A DNA stretch of 45,106 bases from Nitrosomonas sp. (GTDB lineage: Bacteria; Pseudomonadota; Gammaproteobacteria; Burkholderiales; Nitrosomonadaceae). Under the pieces are notes generated by a model, which was not told where the DNA came from, ran no database searches, and saw nothing but the letters and a program-made list of their open reading frames with translations. A program made the position numbers and the translations under genes. Of the stretch, positions 1 to 7,584 are shown in pieces. Position 1 is the stretch's first letter, and every line of letters starts with the position of its first letter. The DNA lies in the NCBI GenBank assembly GCA_017879645.1, contig JAAEXZ010000015.1, forward strand, positions 1-45,106, read 5' to 3'.

Positions 1-2
1 TT

Positions 3-1217
3 GCCTTTACGGCAGACAGTCGCTTTGCTTATGTGACCAACAGTGAAGCGGACACCGTAACGGTCATCGATATGGAAAAGATGACCAAGGTTGCAGATAT
101 CGATACGGATAAGACACCCGTAGCCATTGTCTACGGTTCGGCCAGCAGGCTTATCTATGTTTCGGCGATTAATGGTGACGCGATCAATGTACTGGATCCT
201 GGCAAGCAGCAGATGGTCAAACGAATTCCGGTGACATCGCGTGGCGTAGTGGCGCTGAATTTTGAGCCGAGCGGGCGCTATCTGTTTGCGGTGAATCAGT
301 TATCCAGCACGGTGCAGGTCATCGACTCGGCTACGCATGCGATCGTTACATCGACTTCGGTAGTGAAAGAGCCCGATCAGGTAATATTCAGTGATCGCTA
401 CGCTTATGTTCGCGGACTGGGCTCAGAGAAGTTTTCTTTGATCGATGCCGCAACTTTGAAGGATGGACAGATCGCTACGCTGGATATACAGGCAGGAAGA
501 TTGCCGCCCAGTGCAACTCCGGATGAAATCGGCGTGGCAAGTATGATCGCCCCCACTCCGGGAGGCAATGCGGTACTGATTGCCAATGCCGCCGATCGGA
601 TGCTGTATTACTATCAGGAAGGAATGATGGCGCCTATGGGTACATTTACCAACTATAAACGTATACCGCTTGCGCTGATGATCCTTGATCGCAGTCTGAC
701 TGAAACGGCACCAGGGGTGTATTCTGCACCGATGAAACTCGGCAAGGCCGGACGCTTCGATGTACCTCTGCTCATTGATCAACCCAGGCTGATGAACTGT
801 TTCCAGATCACTGTTGCAGAGCAACCGGGCACAAAACATGACGTTTCGAAGCGCACTATCCGGATCGAGGCCATATTCGAAAATCGTCATTTTCTTCCCG
901 GACAGTTACAGACGCTGGATTTCAGGATTATGGACTCGGTTACCAAGCAACCGGTCAGTGGTTTGAAGGATGTTCAGGCCTTGCTGATTGAGCCGCCAGG
1001 CGAATGGCAGCAACGTCGTCGGCTCGAAGAAACCGGGGAGGGTATTTATTCACTCAGGCAATCTTTTCCCCATGCCGGATCTTATCGATTATTACTGGAG
1101 ATTCCATCGCGAGGCTTGCGTTACACTGATTCACAGCCGACCCTGTTCCATGTCGGTCGGGTTGAAGGTGGCGAGCATGCCAGTAAAATCAGCAGCACAA
1201 TACCGAGGGGTGAATGA
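3..1217 (+). CDS. YncE-like beta-propeller protein with C-terminal FixH/YtkA-like part, 5' end missing
   Basis: The reading frame is already open at base 3, so the gene starts outside the window; the GTG at 33 is only an internal valine. The N-terminal two fifths carry WD/YncE-type blades: repeated motifs such as FTADSRFAYVTNS, VIDMEK and PSGRYLFAVNQLSSTVQVID are typical of the cytochrome d1/YncE seven-bladed propeller. From about residue 230 the protein changes to a beta-sandwich region (GVYSAPMKLGKAGRFDVPLL; LEETGEGIYSLRQSFPHAGSY) that resembles the YtkA/FixH type of periplasmic domain. It overlaps the SCO1 gene by 4 bases (ATGA), so the two are translationally coupled. The likely place of action is the periplasm, in metal or redox handling next to SCO1. 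No enzyme activity can be claimed, because a propeller of this type need not bind haem d1. Family call is fairly sure, role is inference. Confidence 0.75.
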   Translation, partial: AFTADSRFAYVTNSEADTVTVIDMEKMTKVADIDTDKTPVAIVYGSASRLIYVSAINGDAINVLDPGKQQMVKRIPVTSRGVVALNFEPSGRYLFAVNQLSSTVQVIDSATHAIVTSTSVVKEPDQVIFSDRYAYVRGLGSEKFSLIDAATLKDGQIATLDIQAGRLPPSATPDEIGVASMIAPTPGGNAVLIANAADRMLYYYQEGMMAPMGTFTNYKRIPLALMILDRSLTETAPGVYSAPMKLGKAGRFDVPLLIDQPRLMNCFQITVAEQPGTKHDVSKRTIRIEAIFENRHFLPGQLQTLDFRIMDSVTKQPVSGLKDVQALLIEPPGEWQQRRRLEETGEGIYSLRQSFPHAGSYRLLLEIPSRGLRYTDSQPTLFHVGRVEGGEHASKISSTIPRGE

Positions 1218-1843
1218 TGAATGGTGGTGTATTTTTTTGCCGTCAATTTATCAGGGTATGGATCTGGTTTTTTATCTGTTCGGCATCGGTCGTGGCGGGT
1301 TCGTACGAACCTGATTCGCGTGCTGTGAATGCGGGTGATGCTGCTGCACAGCACTGGGAACGTTTGGAGGGCAAGATTCCGGATATTTCCGTATCGGATC
1401 AGTATGGTCGTGTACACCGTTTTTATACCGATCTGGTGAAGAATAAAACGGTTGCAATCAATTTTGTTTATGCGTCCTGTACCAGTGTGTGTCCGGTATT
1501 GACCGAAATTTTTCGATCTACCCGGGAAATTCTGGATGCACGAGGAGGAGGGGAAACGCAACTGATTTCCATCAGTGTGGATCCTTCGAATGACACATTG
1601 CCCAGACTCAGGGAATTTGCATTACGGTATCATGCTGGCGCTGACTGGTTTTTCATTACTGCTGATAAAGCAGAGATCGATATGTTGCTTAAGTCTCTGG
1701 GGGCATTTTCCAGTAAACGGGATGATCATTCGACGATGGTGCTGATTGGTAACGACGCAAATGATCGCTGGGTGCGGAGTTACGGTATGACTCCTGTGGC
1801 AACATTAGTGCAAATGCTCGACGAAGTTCGCATTCATCGTTAA
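1214..1843 (+). CDS. SCO1/SenC family copper-binding protein
   Basis: SCO proteins are thioredoxin-fold periplasmic copper chaperones or thiol reductants, best known for loading CuA in cytochrome oxidase. Visible here are a hydrophobic N-terminal anchor (about residues 11-29), the CxxxC copper motif CTSVC (Cys89, Cys93) in a TxxVCP context, and the distal histidine ligand in DDHST (His172), so all three copper ligands are present. The SVDPSNDTLP segment is the usual SCO signature. At 209 residues it has normal family length. The start overlaps the stop of the beta-propeller gene (ATGA), so the two form an operon; the gene on the right is convergent. No cytochrome oxidase gene is in view, so whether it serves an oxidase or another copper enzyme cannot be decided from this window. 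Confidence 0.9.
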   Translation: MMNGGVFFCRQFIRVWIWFFICSASVVAGSYEPDSRAVNAGDAAAQHWERLEGKIPDISVSDQYGRVHRFYTDLVKNKTVAINFVYASCTSVCPVLTEIFRSTREILDARGGGETQLISISVDPSNDTLPRLREFALRYHAGADWFFITADKAEIDMLLKSLGAFSSKRDDHSTMVLIGNDANDRWVRSYGMTPVATLVQMLDEVRIHR

Positions 1844-1879
1844 ACGATTCAGAACAGCGAGCGACCGGATTCATCCGAC

Positions 1880-3436
1880 TCAACGCGATTTGCGAGCTTC
1901 ACGAAATGGTAGTTGCGTGACCAGACTGCCTGTTGTCGGATCGATTGCCAGAATGGTTACAGCGTGAGTACCTTGGAATGGTGTGGCGCCGAATCTGAGT
2001 GCGGAACCTATGCCGGTTTTAAATGGCGTGCCACTTTCCAGCACGTGAACCAATGAAGCGCGGCTCAATGCTCTGCCATTCAGCTTCAAGGCTTCGATCA
2101 GTACGGTGACTCCTGCGAAGGCATTGAGTAAGAAAGGGTTCTGCGGAGTTAATAATCCAGCCAGTTCAACCGTGCGTCGATAATCCGATATATCCCCGGA
2201 TGCCGTATCCGGTATGCCGATCGATGAGGCAAGATAAATGTCATCGAATCCTTGTTGGGCCACCCCTCCACTGAGTAACTCTGCAGAACTGAATAATTGC
2301 AAACGTATTTTACGTGACTGTAGTACTTGACCCAGTTGTGTTTGCAACGAGATGGGGCCAAAAAAAATGACTTGCTCAATATGCTTTCGCTGCAATTCCT
2401 CGACAATGGCCAGGACCTCAACTTCATTCGCAGCGATGGATTGATCTAGGATGACTGATAATCCGACTAGTTCGGATTGCTGGCGTGCACCCTCTGCTCC
2501 CGAGCGAGCCATTGCATCGTCGCTGTAAAGGAGAGCCGTAGTTTTCTGGGATGTCGTTTTTTCATGGAGAAAATCGACCAATACCCTGCCTTGATCGTGA
2601 AAGCTGGCATACATGTAAAACACATTAGGCAGTTTCAGTACGTCAGACTCGGGAAAAATCATCAATGGCGCCAAGACTGGAATATCTGCATCTTCAAGTG
2701 ATGTATTCTTTGATAGTGATCCGGGGGGGCTGGCGATCAAACAAAACATGGAGCTGGATGTCATATTTTGATTTTCTGTATCTCCTTTGCCGGGAGATGG
2801 AAAAATATCCAGTACGAGTTTTCGTTCATAGATACCTCCCCGCTGATTGATTTCGTGGAAATAAGCAGTCAGTAACCGGCTCACATCAGAACTGGCGATT
2901 GCAAGCGGACCGGAGGCCAGTTGCATTCCAACATGGATTTCGTTGTCGGTTACACCGGGTACAGGCTCGTTTCCGAGTCGCTTGAGATAAGCGAGTAGAT
3001 TGCTCATGTCAGCCTCGGTCATCTGGTAGCGCGGCATGACAGGATGCAGTGTCATACCCGATGCACCGATGCCCGAGCTGATGGCACCATGCAAGTAATC
3101 ATTTATCGATTGGTGATGAGCAAGATTTCTTGCGGCGAGCACTGCTGGCGCAATATTCGCAATTTTTACACCTGCTTCGCGACCTCCCTGGCCTGATTCA
3201 CCATGACATTGGATACAGGGATATTGGCTGGCAGGAGCACGTATGCTGGAATTTACAAAATTTGATTCGATCGGAGTAGTGCCGATACCCTGTACGTAAA
3301 TGCGCTTTCCCAATTGCTCTTGTTGCGTGAGCGAAACGGATTCGGAGATCGCGTTGCCTGCCGACAGGAAACTGAGGGTGATCAGAATTCCCCAAAATCG
3401 ATCAAAGCGTGTCGTAAAAATAGAGCATCGGTCCAT
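1880..3436 (-). CDS. cytochrome c domain fused to ABC-type periplasmic ligand-binding domain
   Basis: Residues 1-31 look like a signal peptide. A class I cytochrome c domain follows, with haem motif CIQCH at about residues 75-79 and candidate methionine ligands in MPRYQM at about 135-140. From about residue 165 to the end is a Peripla_BP_6 (Leu/Ile/Val-binding, LivJ-type) fold: NEIHVGMQLASGP, FHEINQRGGIYERKLVL, LYSDDAMARSGAEG. No permease or ATPase lies nearby, so this is probably a sensor or redox-linked binding protein rather than a transport subunit. The GTG at 3439 is one codon upstream; I prefer the ATG at 3436. It starts 6 bases after the out-of-frame end of the methyltransferase (stop 3443), so the two genes probably share a transcript. 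Domain calls are confident. Ligand and partner are unknown. Confidence 0.8.
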   Translation of the reverse strand: MDRCSIFTTRFDRFWGILITLSFLSAGNAISESVSLTQQEQLGKRIYVQGIGTTPIESNFVNSSIRAPASQYPCIQCHGESGQGGREAGVKIANIAPAVLAARNLAHHQSINDYLHGAISSGIGASGMTLHPVMPRYQMTEADMSNLLAYLKRLGNEPVPGVTDNEIHVGMQLASGPLAIASSDVSRLLTAYFHEINQRGGIYERKLVLDIFPSPGKGDTENQNMTSSSMFCLIASPPGSLSKNTSLEDADIPVLAPLMIFPESDVLKLPNVFYMYASFHDQGRVLVDFLHEKTTSQKTTALLYSDDAMARSGAEGARQQSELVGLSVILDQSIAANEVEVLAIVEELQRKHIEQVIFFGPISLQTQLGQVLQSRKIRLQLFSSAELLSGGVAQQGFDDIYLASSIGIPDTASGDISDYRRTVELAGLLTPQNPFLLNAFAGVTVLIEALKLNGRALSRASLVHVLESGTPFKTGIGSALRFGATPFQGTHAVTILAIDPTTGSLVTQLPFREARKSR

Positions 3437-3442
3437 CACACT

Positions 3443-3553
3443 TCAAGAAATTTTGCCAGCTTTGTGTGCAACGATGGCAAGGCACCAGGAAATGGACCAG
3501 ACGACGCCATGCTCGGGGTCGTTTTCATGATATATCTTGATGTCGCCGTCAAA
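3443..3553 (-). other. displaced C-terminus of the methyltransferase, +1 frame
   Basis: Read one base ahead of the stop at 3549, the strand gives FDGDIKIYHENDPEHGVVWS and then ends ISWCLAIVAHKAGKIS at a TGA on 3443-3445. The pattern 'D-I-K-I-Y/H-E-D-x-P-E-x-G-V-V-W-S-x-x-W-x-L-x-I-V-A-H-K' is the usual tail of this methyltransferase family and joins exactly to LEASG. The break lies within bases 3551-3557 (minus strand AGC GGG ATT TGA C). It is either a one-base insertion (mutation or sequencing error) or a recoding site. The tail ends 6 bases before the ATG of the next gene, which is normal operon spacing and supports it as the true original end. Confidence 0.8.
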
Positions 3554-4493
3554 TCCCGCTGGCTTCGAGCATCTTGATCAGGCTGGATTCCGAAAACATG
3601 CGCACGAACAGGGTAAATCCATCACCACCATGAAAAACCAGGTTGTCGTAGATCTGTTCCGTGCCATTTTTTGTGCGGTTATATAAAAATGTTTTACCGC
3701 CGGTGCTGATGAACCGGTACTCGTGCAGGTCAGGATAGAATTCCTCGTGTTCGCCGTCAGGTTTGTACGGTACGGTCAATACCAGAAATCCGCCCGGTTT
3801 GAGCATTTTTGCCATGTTGGCAAAAGCCTTGTCGATGTCCGTCGGCACATGTTCCATGACATCGCTGGAGATCAGGAAATCGTATTGTCCAAATTCGGAT
3901 TCCGGTACATTGAGGATGTCGAGTCTGGGTTTCTGATGATAAAAGGTGTTCTGATAGCCGAACAGTTTGGCCAGTGGTTCGGCATAACCAGTCCAGTCGC
4001 TCATGTCGGCACCCCGGAGGGAGCGGTTGGCCGGCGCCGAAGTCAACGCCAGGCTTTTACCATAGATTTCCGATGTCAGTGCCTGGATTACTGAACGCAT
4101 GCGCAAACTCGATCCGCAATGCGTGCAGGAGCTGGCCTCCCGATCGGTGATGAGATTGAGTGCGATATCGGTATTGTTACCACCGCAAATGTTGCAGCAG
4201 AAACTCAGACGTTGTTTCTCAGGAGGTTGAGGAACAGTTGCCTCTAAAGGTGGATCGAGCTGTTCCAGTTCGAAGCGGTAGTTCGGTGAGGTTTCCGTGA
4301 CCCTCAGCACGGCACGATGTGTGGTGCCATTGGGTTTGATCAACACTTCCGGCAGATGCAGGCGATCCAGTTCGAACCAGCTTTGTCGGTTGTTGCCGGA
4401 TGGGATAGTTGTATTTGGATTCGATGCGACGAATTGATGGTGTTGTGACTTTCCAGTCATCAACTTAAGGGCTCGGTTAAACAGGTTTCTCAT
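3549..4493 (-). CDS. class I SAM-dependent methyltransferase, prematurely ended by a frameshift
   Basis: The Methyltransf_11-like core shows GADMSDW, the acidic motif YDFLISSDVMEHVPTDIDKA, and MLKPGGFLVLTVPY. Before it, around residues 100-135, two CxxC pairs (CNIC and CTHC) look like a small zinc ribbon. The frame stops at TGA 3549 right after LIKMLEASGI. In this family the protein normally continues, and the +1 frame does continue for 36 sensible residues to a stop at 3443 (separate entry), so the intact product would be 349 residues. I place the start at ATG 4493; a TTG at 4526 is possible but has no better ribosome site. Similar proteins methylate sugars or lipids in surface-glycan pathways, but the substrate here is unknown. 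Confidence 0.75.
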   Translation of the reverse strand: MRNLFNRALKLMTGKSQHHQFVASNPNTTIPSGNNRQSWFELDRLHLPEVLIKPNGTTHRAVLRVTETSPNYRFELEQLDPPLEATVPQPPEKQRLSFCCNICGGNNTDIALNLITDREASSCTHCGSSLRMRSVIQALTSEIYGKSLALTSAPANRSLRGADMSDWTGYAEPLAKLFGYQNTFYHQKPRLDILNVPESEFGQYDFLISSDVMEHVPTDIDKAFANMAKMLKPGGFLVLTVPYKPDGEHEEFYPDLHEYRFISTGGKTFLYNRTKNGTEQIYDNLVFHGGDGFTLFVRMFSESSLIKMLEASGI

Positions 4494-4541
4494 CGTTGGT
4501 GTTGTTATCCGGTTGGTTTCAAGCAAAAGAGCTTCTTCGCA

Positions 4542-4895
4542 TTATCTTGTTTTTTTGCACTGCGCAGCAAGCCAGCGACCCTTGACGTCGATATGCACCT
4601 TGCCATCCTCGGCGCGTACCATGTCGATGGCGACGATCATGCTTTCCGGTGTCCCCGCGTTTATGGCAATCTGGGCAGTGATAAGCCCAGGTGTAACCCC
4701 CATGCAGTAATTGGCAAAAAATTTCTTGATGTGGACATGATGACCTCCAGTGAAGTCCGAACGGGTACAACGAAAGGCGAACGATCGGCAAGCAGAGGTA
4801 ACAGGCCATATCGTTTGTCCATTTTTCGCTCCCCGGGGGAATACTTTACAGGTAACGGGTTGAGTTAACCACACAATTGCCGGATCGACAAGCAT
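4542..4895 (-). CDS. small hypothetical protein, possibly a DUF3617-like remnant
   Basis: An open frame of 117 codons lies in the gap between the YcbK-like gene and the methyltransferase, on the same strand. I do not recognise it with certainty. The last 25 residues, with GKVHIDVKGRWLAAQCKK, resemble the C-terminus of DUF3617 periplasmic proteins (GKW.AADC), but the first half does not look like a signal peptide and reads poorly (many Trp/Cys/Arg). A different frame with a good ribosome site (GGAG before ATG at about 4811) runs only about 50 residues. This suggests a decayed or frameshifted gene. Spacing to the methyltransferase ATG is 48 bases. Low confidence. Confidence 0.35.
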   Translation of the reverse strand: MLVDPAIVWLTQPVTCKVFPRGAKNGQTIWPVTSACRSFAFRCTRSDFTGGHHVHIKKFFANYCMGVTPGLITAQIAINAGTPESMIVAIDMVRAEDGKVHIDVKGRWLAAQCKKTR

Positions 4896-5041
4896 TGACT
4901 CATCGTTTCATCATTCATTGCCGTGAGTTGTTAGTTTCCACTGACGTGATTACTTGCAAGATAAATGGAAACAAGATGACGGTGACGGGACAATTGTCCT
5001 TGCCACGGGTGAATTAAACAGGGAAGGCGTTGCTCGTCGGA

Positions 5042-5650
5042 TTAACCGCCCCAGAAGCGGACACGTCCGGTATCCAGATGCACAAAATCCGAACCCGGGT
5101 AATAGCCTACCCCTCCCATTTGCATTGATAGGGCCGCAGCACGTAAATCAAACAGGCGGCGACCGGGCAGGCGCACATCGATGGCCTTGCCGATGGTGTG
5201 CAGGCTGGCCTTGGCGACGCCGTTACTGCGTGCGGCAAGCATTTCGTTGGATGCTGGTGAACGGTAGGCCGAGATGACATGAAATTCCTGGCGTGTTCCG
5301 AGGCGGCGTTGCAGCAAATGCAGCAGGTCGAATAATTCCGGATCGATGGTGAAACGGTCTCCGGTGCGGTGATCGCGCAGCACATGATTGATGGCGCGTA
5401 ATCCTTCTGGAACATAGCGTCCGTTGGCCCAGTATGTGGCTTGCGTGCGTTCGCCGGTGTGCAGGTTCAGGAATCCGAGTTTTTTTTCATAGGTCTGCTT
5501 GATCGCAGCGTGAACGGATGGGGCAACCATGGGCAATGCCAGCAGGCTGCATGCACTGATTCCAGCTTTTAAAAAATGACGACGGCTATGAAGGGGTTGA
5601 AAGTGTGATGGCGAAGATTGATTTTGATCCGAGTGATTATGTATCAGCAT
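5042..5650 (-). CDS. YcbK-like DUF882 protein, Tat-exported (peptidase M15-like fold)
   Basis: The N-terminus has a twin-arginine signal, SRRHFLKAG, at about residues 22-30, followed by a hydrophobic stretch (ACSLLALPMVAP), so the protein is exported folded. The mature part is the DUF882/Peptidase_M15_2 domain: YRSPASNEMLAA, the zinc-site motif SLHTIGKAIDVR and the second histidine in FVHLDTG. These are the metal ligands of D,D-/L,D-carboxypeptidase-like M15 folds. E. coli has the homologue ycbK next to the L,D-transpeptidase gene ycbB, and the same pairing is seen here with a 42-base gap on one strand. The likely role is trimming or remodelling of peptidoglycan crosslinks, but the exact reaction has not been settled for this family. 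GGAG lies about 11 bases before the ATG. Confidence 0.88.
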   Translation of the reverse strand: MLIHNHSDQNQSSPSHFQPLHSRRHFLKAGISACSLLALPMVAPSVHAAIKQTYEKKLGFLNLHTGERTQATYWANGRYVPEGLRAINHVLRDHRTGDRFTIDPELFDLLHLLQRRLGTRQEFHVISAYRSPASNEMLAARSNGVAKASLHTIGKAIDVRLPGRRLFDLRAAALSMQMGGVGYYPGSDFVHLDTGRVRFWGG

Positions 5651-5692
5651 CGTCTGTGATTCTCCGGTAAATTGTGTATCGTTTGCGGCTTT

Positions 5693-7324
5693 CTACCAGC
5701 CGGCGTAGCGTAAGGCGCGAGAATCGCGGCCATAGATATCGGTTGAGAAATGGACTGTCTCTTGCTCGTCAGTCCAGGCCGTAATATACACCAAGTAAAC
5801 CGGGAGTTGTCTAGGTAAATGTTTTGTGATGGTTTTGCCACTATCCAGCTGCGTGATGAATTCTGTCGGCAAGCTGGTTTCACCCAGCGTGAAAGCGGCC
5901 AGATCGAGTGGTTTTTCCAGACGGATGCAGCCTGAGCTGAAAGTCCGAACATCTTTCTGGAACAAGGATTTGGATGGGGTGTCGTGTAAATAGATGTTGA
6001 AAGGATTGGGCAGCATGAATTTGATTTTACCCAAGGCGTTGTGGTCACCGGGGTCTTGCCGCAGCACGTAAGGGAAACCCTGCTTGATGGCATTCCAGTT
6101 GATGGTGGCGGGATCCAGAGGCTTGGCGTCATGGCGTTGTGCAGGGTAGACTTTGATGTTCGAAGAACTGAAAAAGCCTGGATCCCTTTGCTGCTTGGGT
6201 AACAGGTCCTTGCGTGCAATACTCGCGGGAACATTCCAGTAGGGATTCATGATCAGATGCGTCAAGGCGCTGTTGAAACTCGGTGTCGAACGGTAATCGC
6301 GCCCCACAATGATGCGCATGCTGAGTACGGGTTCATTCTCCTGCATGGCTGTGAGACGGAATCCGGCGGTGTTGACAAGCAGGTAGCGTGTTCCCAGGTT
6401 GCGCGGAAGCCAGCGTAGCCGCTCCATGTTGATGCGCAATTGGCGAATTTTCCATGCAAGTGGCGTATTCAGGGCATTCAGGGTATGTTCGCCGATGACC
6501 CCGTCTGGGTTGAGCCCATGTTGAATCTGAAAGGCCTTGATGGCATTCACCAGCGGTGTGTCGTACTGCTGGCTATTGCTGCGTGGCAACTTGTATGCGG
6601 CAATGTCTTCAACAGCGTGAACTTGTGCCATGCGCTGACGAATCAGCGGTATGACGGTGTGGGTGGAATTGGGGCGTATCAGGGGGGTATCAGGAATACG
6701 CACCCAGTCGGCCTGTTTGTCACTCAGATTTCGGTAACGGCTCAATGTCTGTTTGAGTCGCTGATAACCTGCCGACTGTGGTGGCAAGGTCGAGAATGCC
6801 TGTTCCAGCCGGTTATTTTTGATGGCTTCGTCAAGAAATGACACGGCATCGAAAGCCGGTTGCTGGATATGCCAGTCAGGATCGGCAGCAGCAGCCACAA
6901 ATCGGCCATGCGCAAGATCCCCAGCCAGCGTCATCAGCGCATGTGTGGTGCGTAACTCCAGTTCGGCGGCAGCCGAGACCGATTGTTGCGATGGTTGCTG
7001 AAGCTGCCGCAGGTGTTGCAACTGATAATCTCGACTGTCCAGTCCTTCGGCTTCTGCGTCTGCAATGAAGCCGAGCGCCAGTTCGATCCGGGGTGAATCA
7101 GGTTCGGCGGTGAACCAGATGGGTTGATAATCCCGGGCGGCATACAAACGCTGTAAATCTTCTTCGGCAGATTTTTTAAAGGCGAGCGAAGAAGGACTGG
7201 ATAACAGTTGCTTGATTTCATCGGCATCCAGCGTCGAAGCAAGGGATAGAGCTGATATGCTCATTAAATGCAGGCAACCAAGCAGCTGCAAAATCAGTAC
7301 AAAATGAATGGATTGACGGTTCAT
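5693..7324 (-). CDS. L,D-transpeptidase, YcbB/LdtD type
   Basis: The enzyme makes 3-3 (L,D) crosslinks in peptidoglycan in the periplasm. From the ATG at 7324 it has a signal peptide (MNRQSIHFVLILQLLG...), an N-terminal scaffold region, a peptidoglycan-binding-1 motif (VNAIKAFQIQHGLNPDGVIG), and a C-terminal YkuD domain with MNPYWNVPASIARKDLLPK, IYLHDTPSKSLF and the catalytic segment RTFSSGCIRLE (nucleophile Cys, preceded by Ser-Gly). Length is normal for LdtD. An ATG at 7357 adds 11 residues, but AAGGA sits about 10 bases before 7324, so I choose that start. It is followed by the YcbK-like gene, as in enterobacteria. The opposite neighbour, the aminopeptidase, is divergent. Confidence 0.93.
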   Translation of the reverse strand: MNRQSIHFVLILQLLGCLHLMSISALSLASTLDADEIKQLLSSPSSLAFKKSAEEDLQRLYAARDYQPIWFTAEPDSPRIELALGFIADAEAEGLDSRDYQLQHLRQLQQPSQQSVSAAAELELRTTHALMTLAGDLAHGRFVAAAADPDWHIQQPAFDAVSFLDEAIKNNRLEQAFSTLPPQSAGYQRLKQTLSRYRNLSDKQADWVRIPDTPLIRPNSTHTVIPLIRQRMAQVHAVEDIAAYKLPRSNSQQYDTPLVNAIKAFQIQHGLNPDGVIGEHTLNALNTPLAWKIRQLRINMERLRWLPRNLGTRYLLVNTAGFRLTAMQENEPVLSMRIIVGRDYRSTPSFNSALTHLIMNPYWNVPASIARKDLLPKQQRDPGFFSSSNIKVYPAQRHDAKPLDPATINWNAIKQGFPYVLRQDPGDHNALGKIKFMLPNPFNIYLHDTPSKSLFQKDVRTFSSGCIRLEKPLDLAAFTLGETSLPTEFITQLDSGKTITKHLPRQLPVYLVYITAWTDEQETVHFSTDIYGRDSRALRYAGW

Positions 7325-7497
7325 CACGGTGCGAATCCTTGCTGTAGCCAGTTTCATTGGAAAGTAGCGGATTCTAACATCAATGTGTTACCCTGCTTTA
7401 ACTGACTAAAATCCATATTTACCTGTCAATTCTTCATTTGTGTATTACTTTTGCTTGGATTTGGGGGTAAAAACTGCTGGACTATATGTCGGGATAT

Positions 7498-7526
7498 TTG
7501 ACTAGCGGTCTGAGTTTCCGTATATT
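7498..7526 (+). promoter_or_regulatory. sigma70 promoter for the M18 aminopeptidase gene
   Basis: TTGACT at 7498-7503 and TATATT at 7521-7526 are separated by exactly 17 bases, a near-consensus pair. The expected transcription start, about 7533, leaves a leader of about 50 bases before the ATG at 7585. It lies in the 260-base gap between divergent genes. Confidence 0.6.
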
Positions 7527-7584
7527 TCACGCGAGTTTGGTAGTGGCATTCAAGTAGTCCGCTGAATCGAATAGGTGAATAACG

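Noticed and set aside
423-890. Long minus-strand frame of 155 codons in the beta-propeller gene
   Set aside because: Shadow of the plus-strand propeller frame, rich in His/Ser/Arg and without family motifs.
4593-4868. Plus-strand frame of 91 codons opposite the small hypothetical gene
   Set aside because: No ribosome site; the minus frame ends in a family-like motif while this one shows none.
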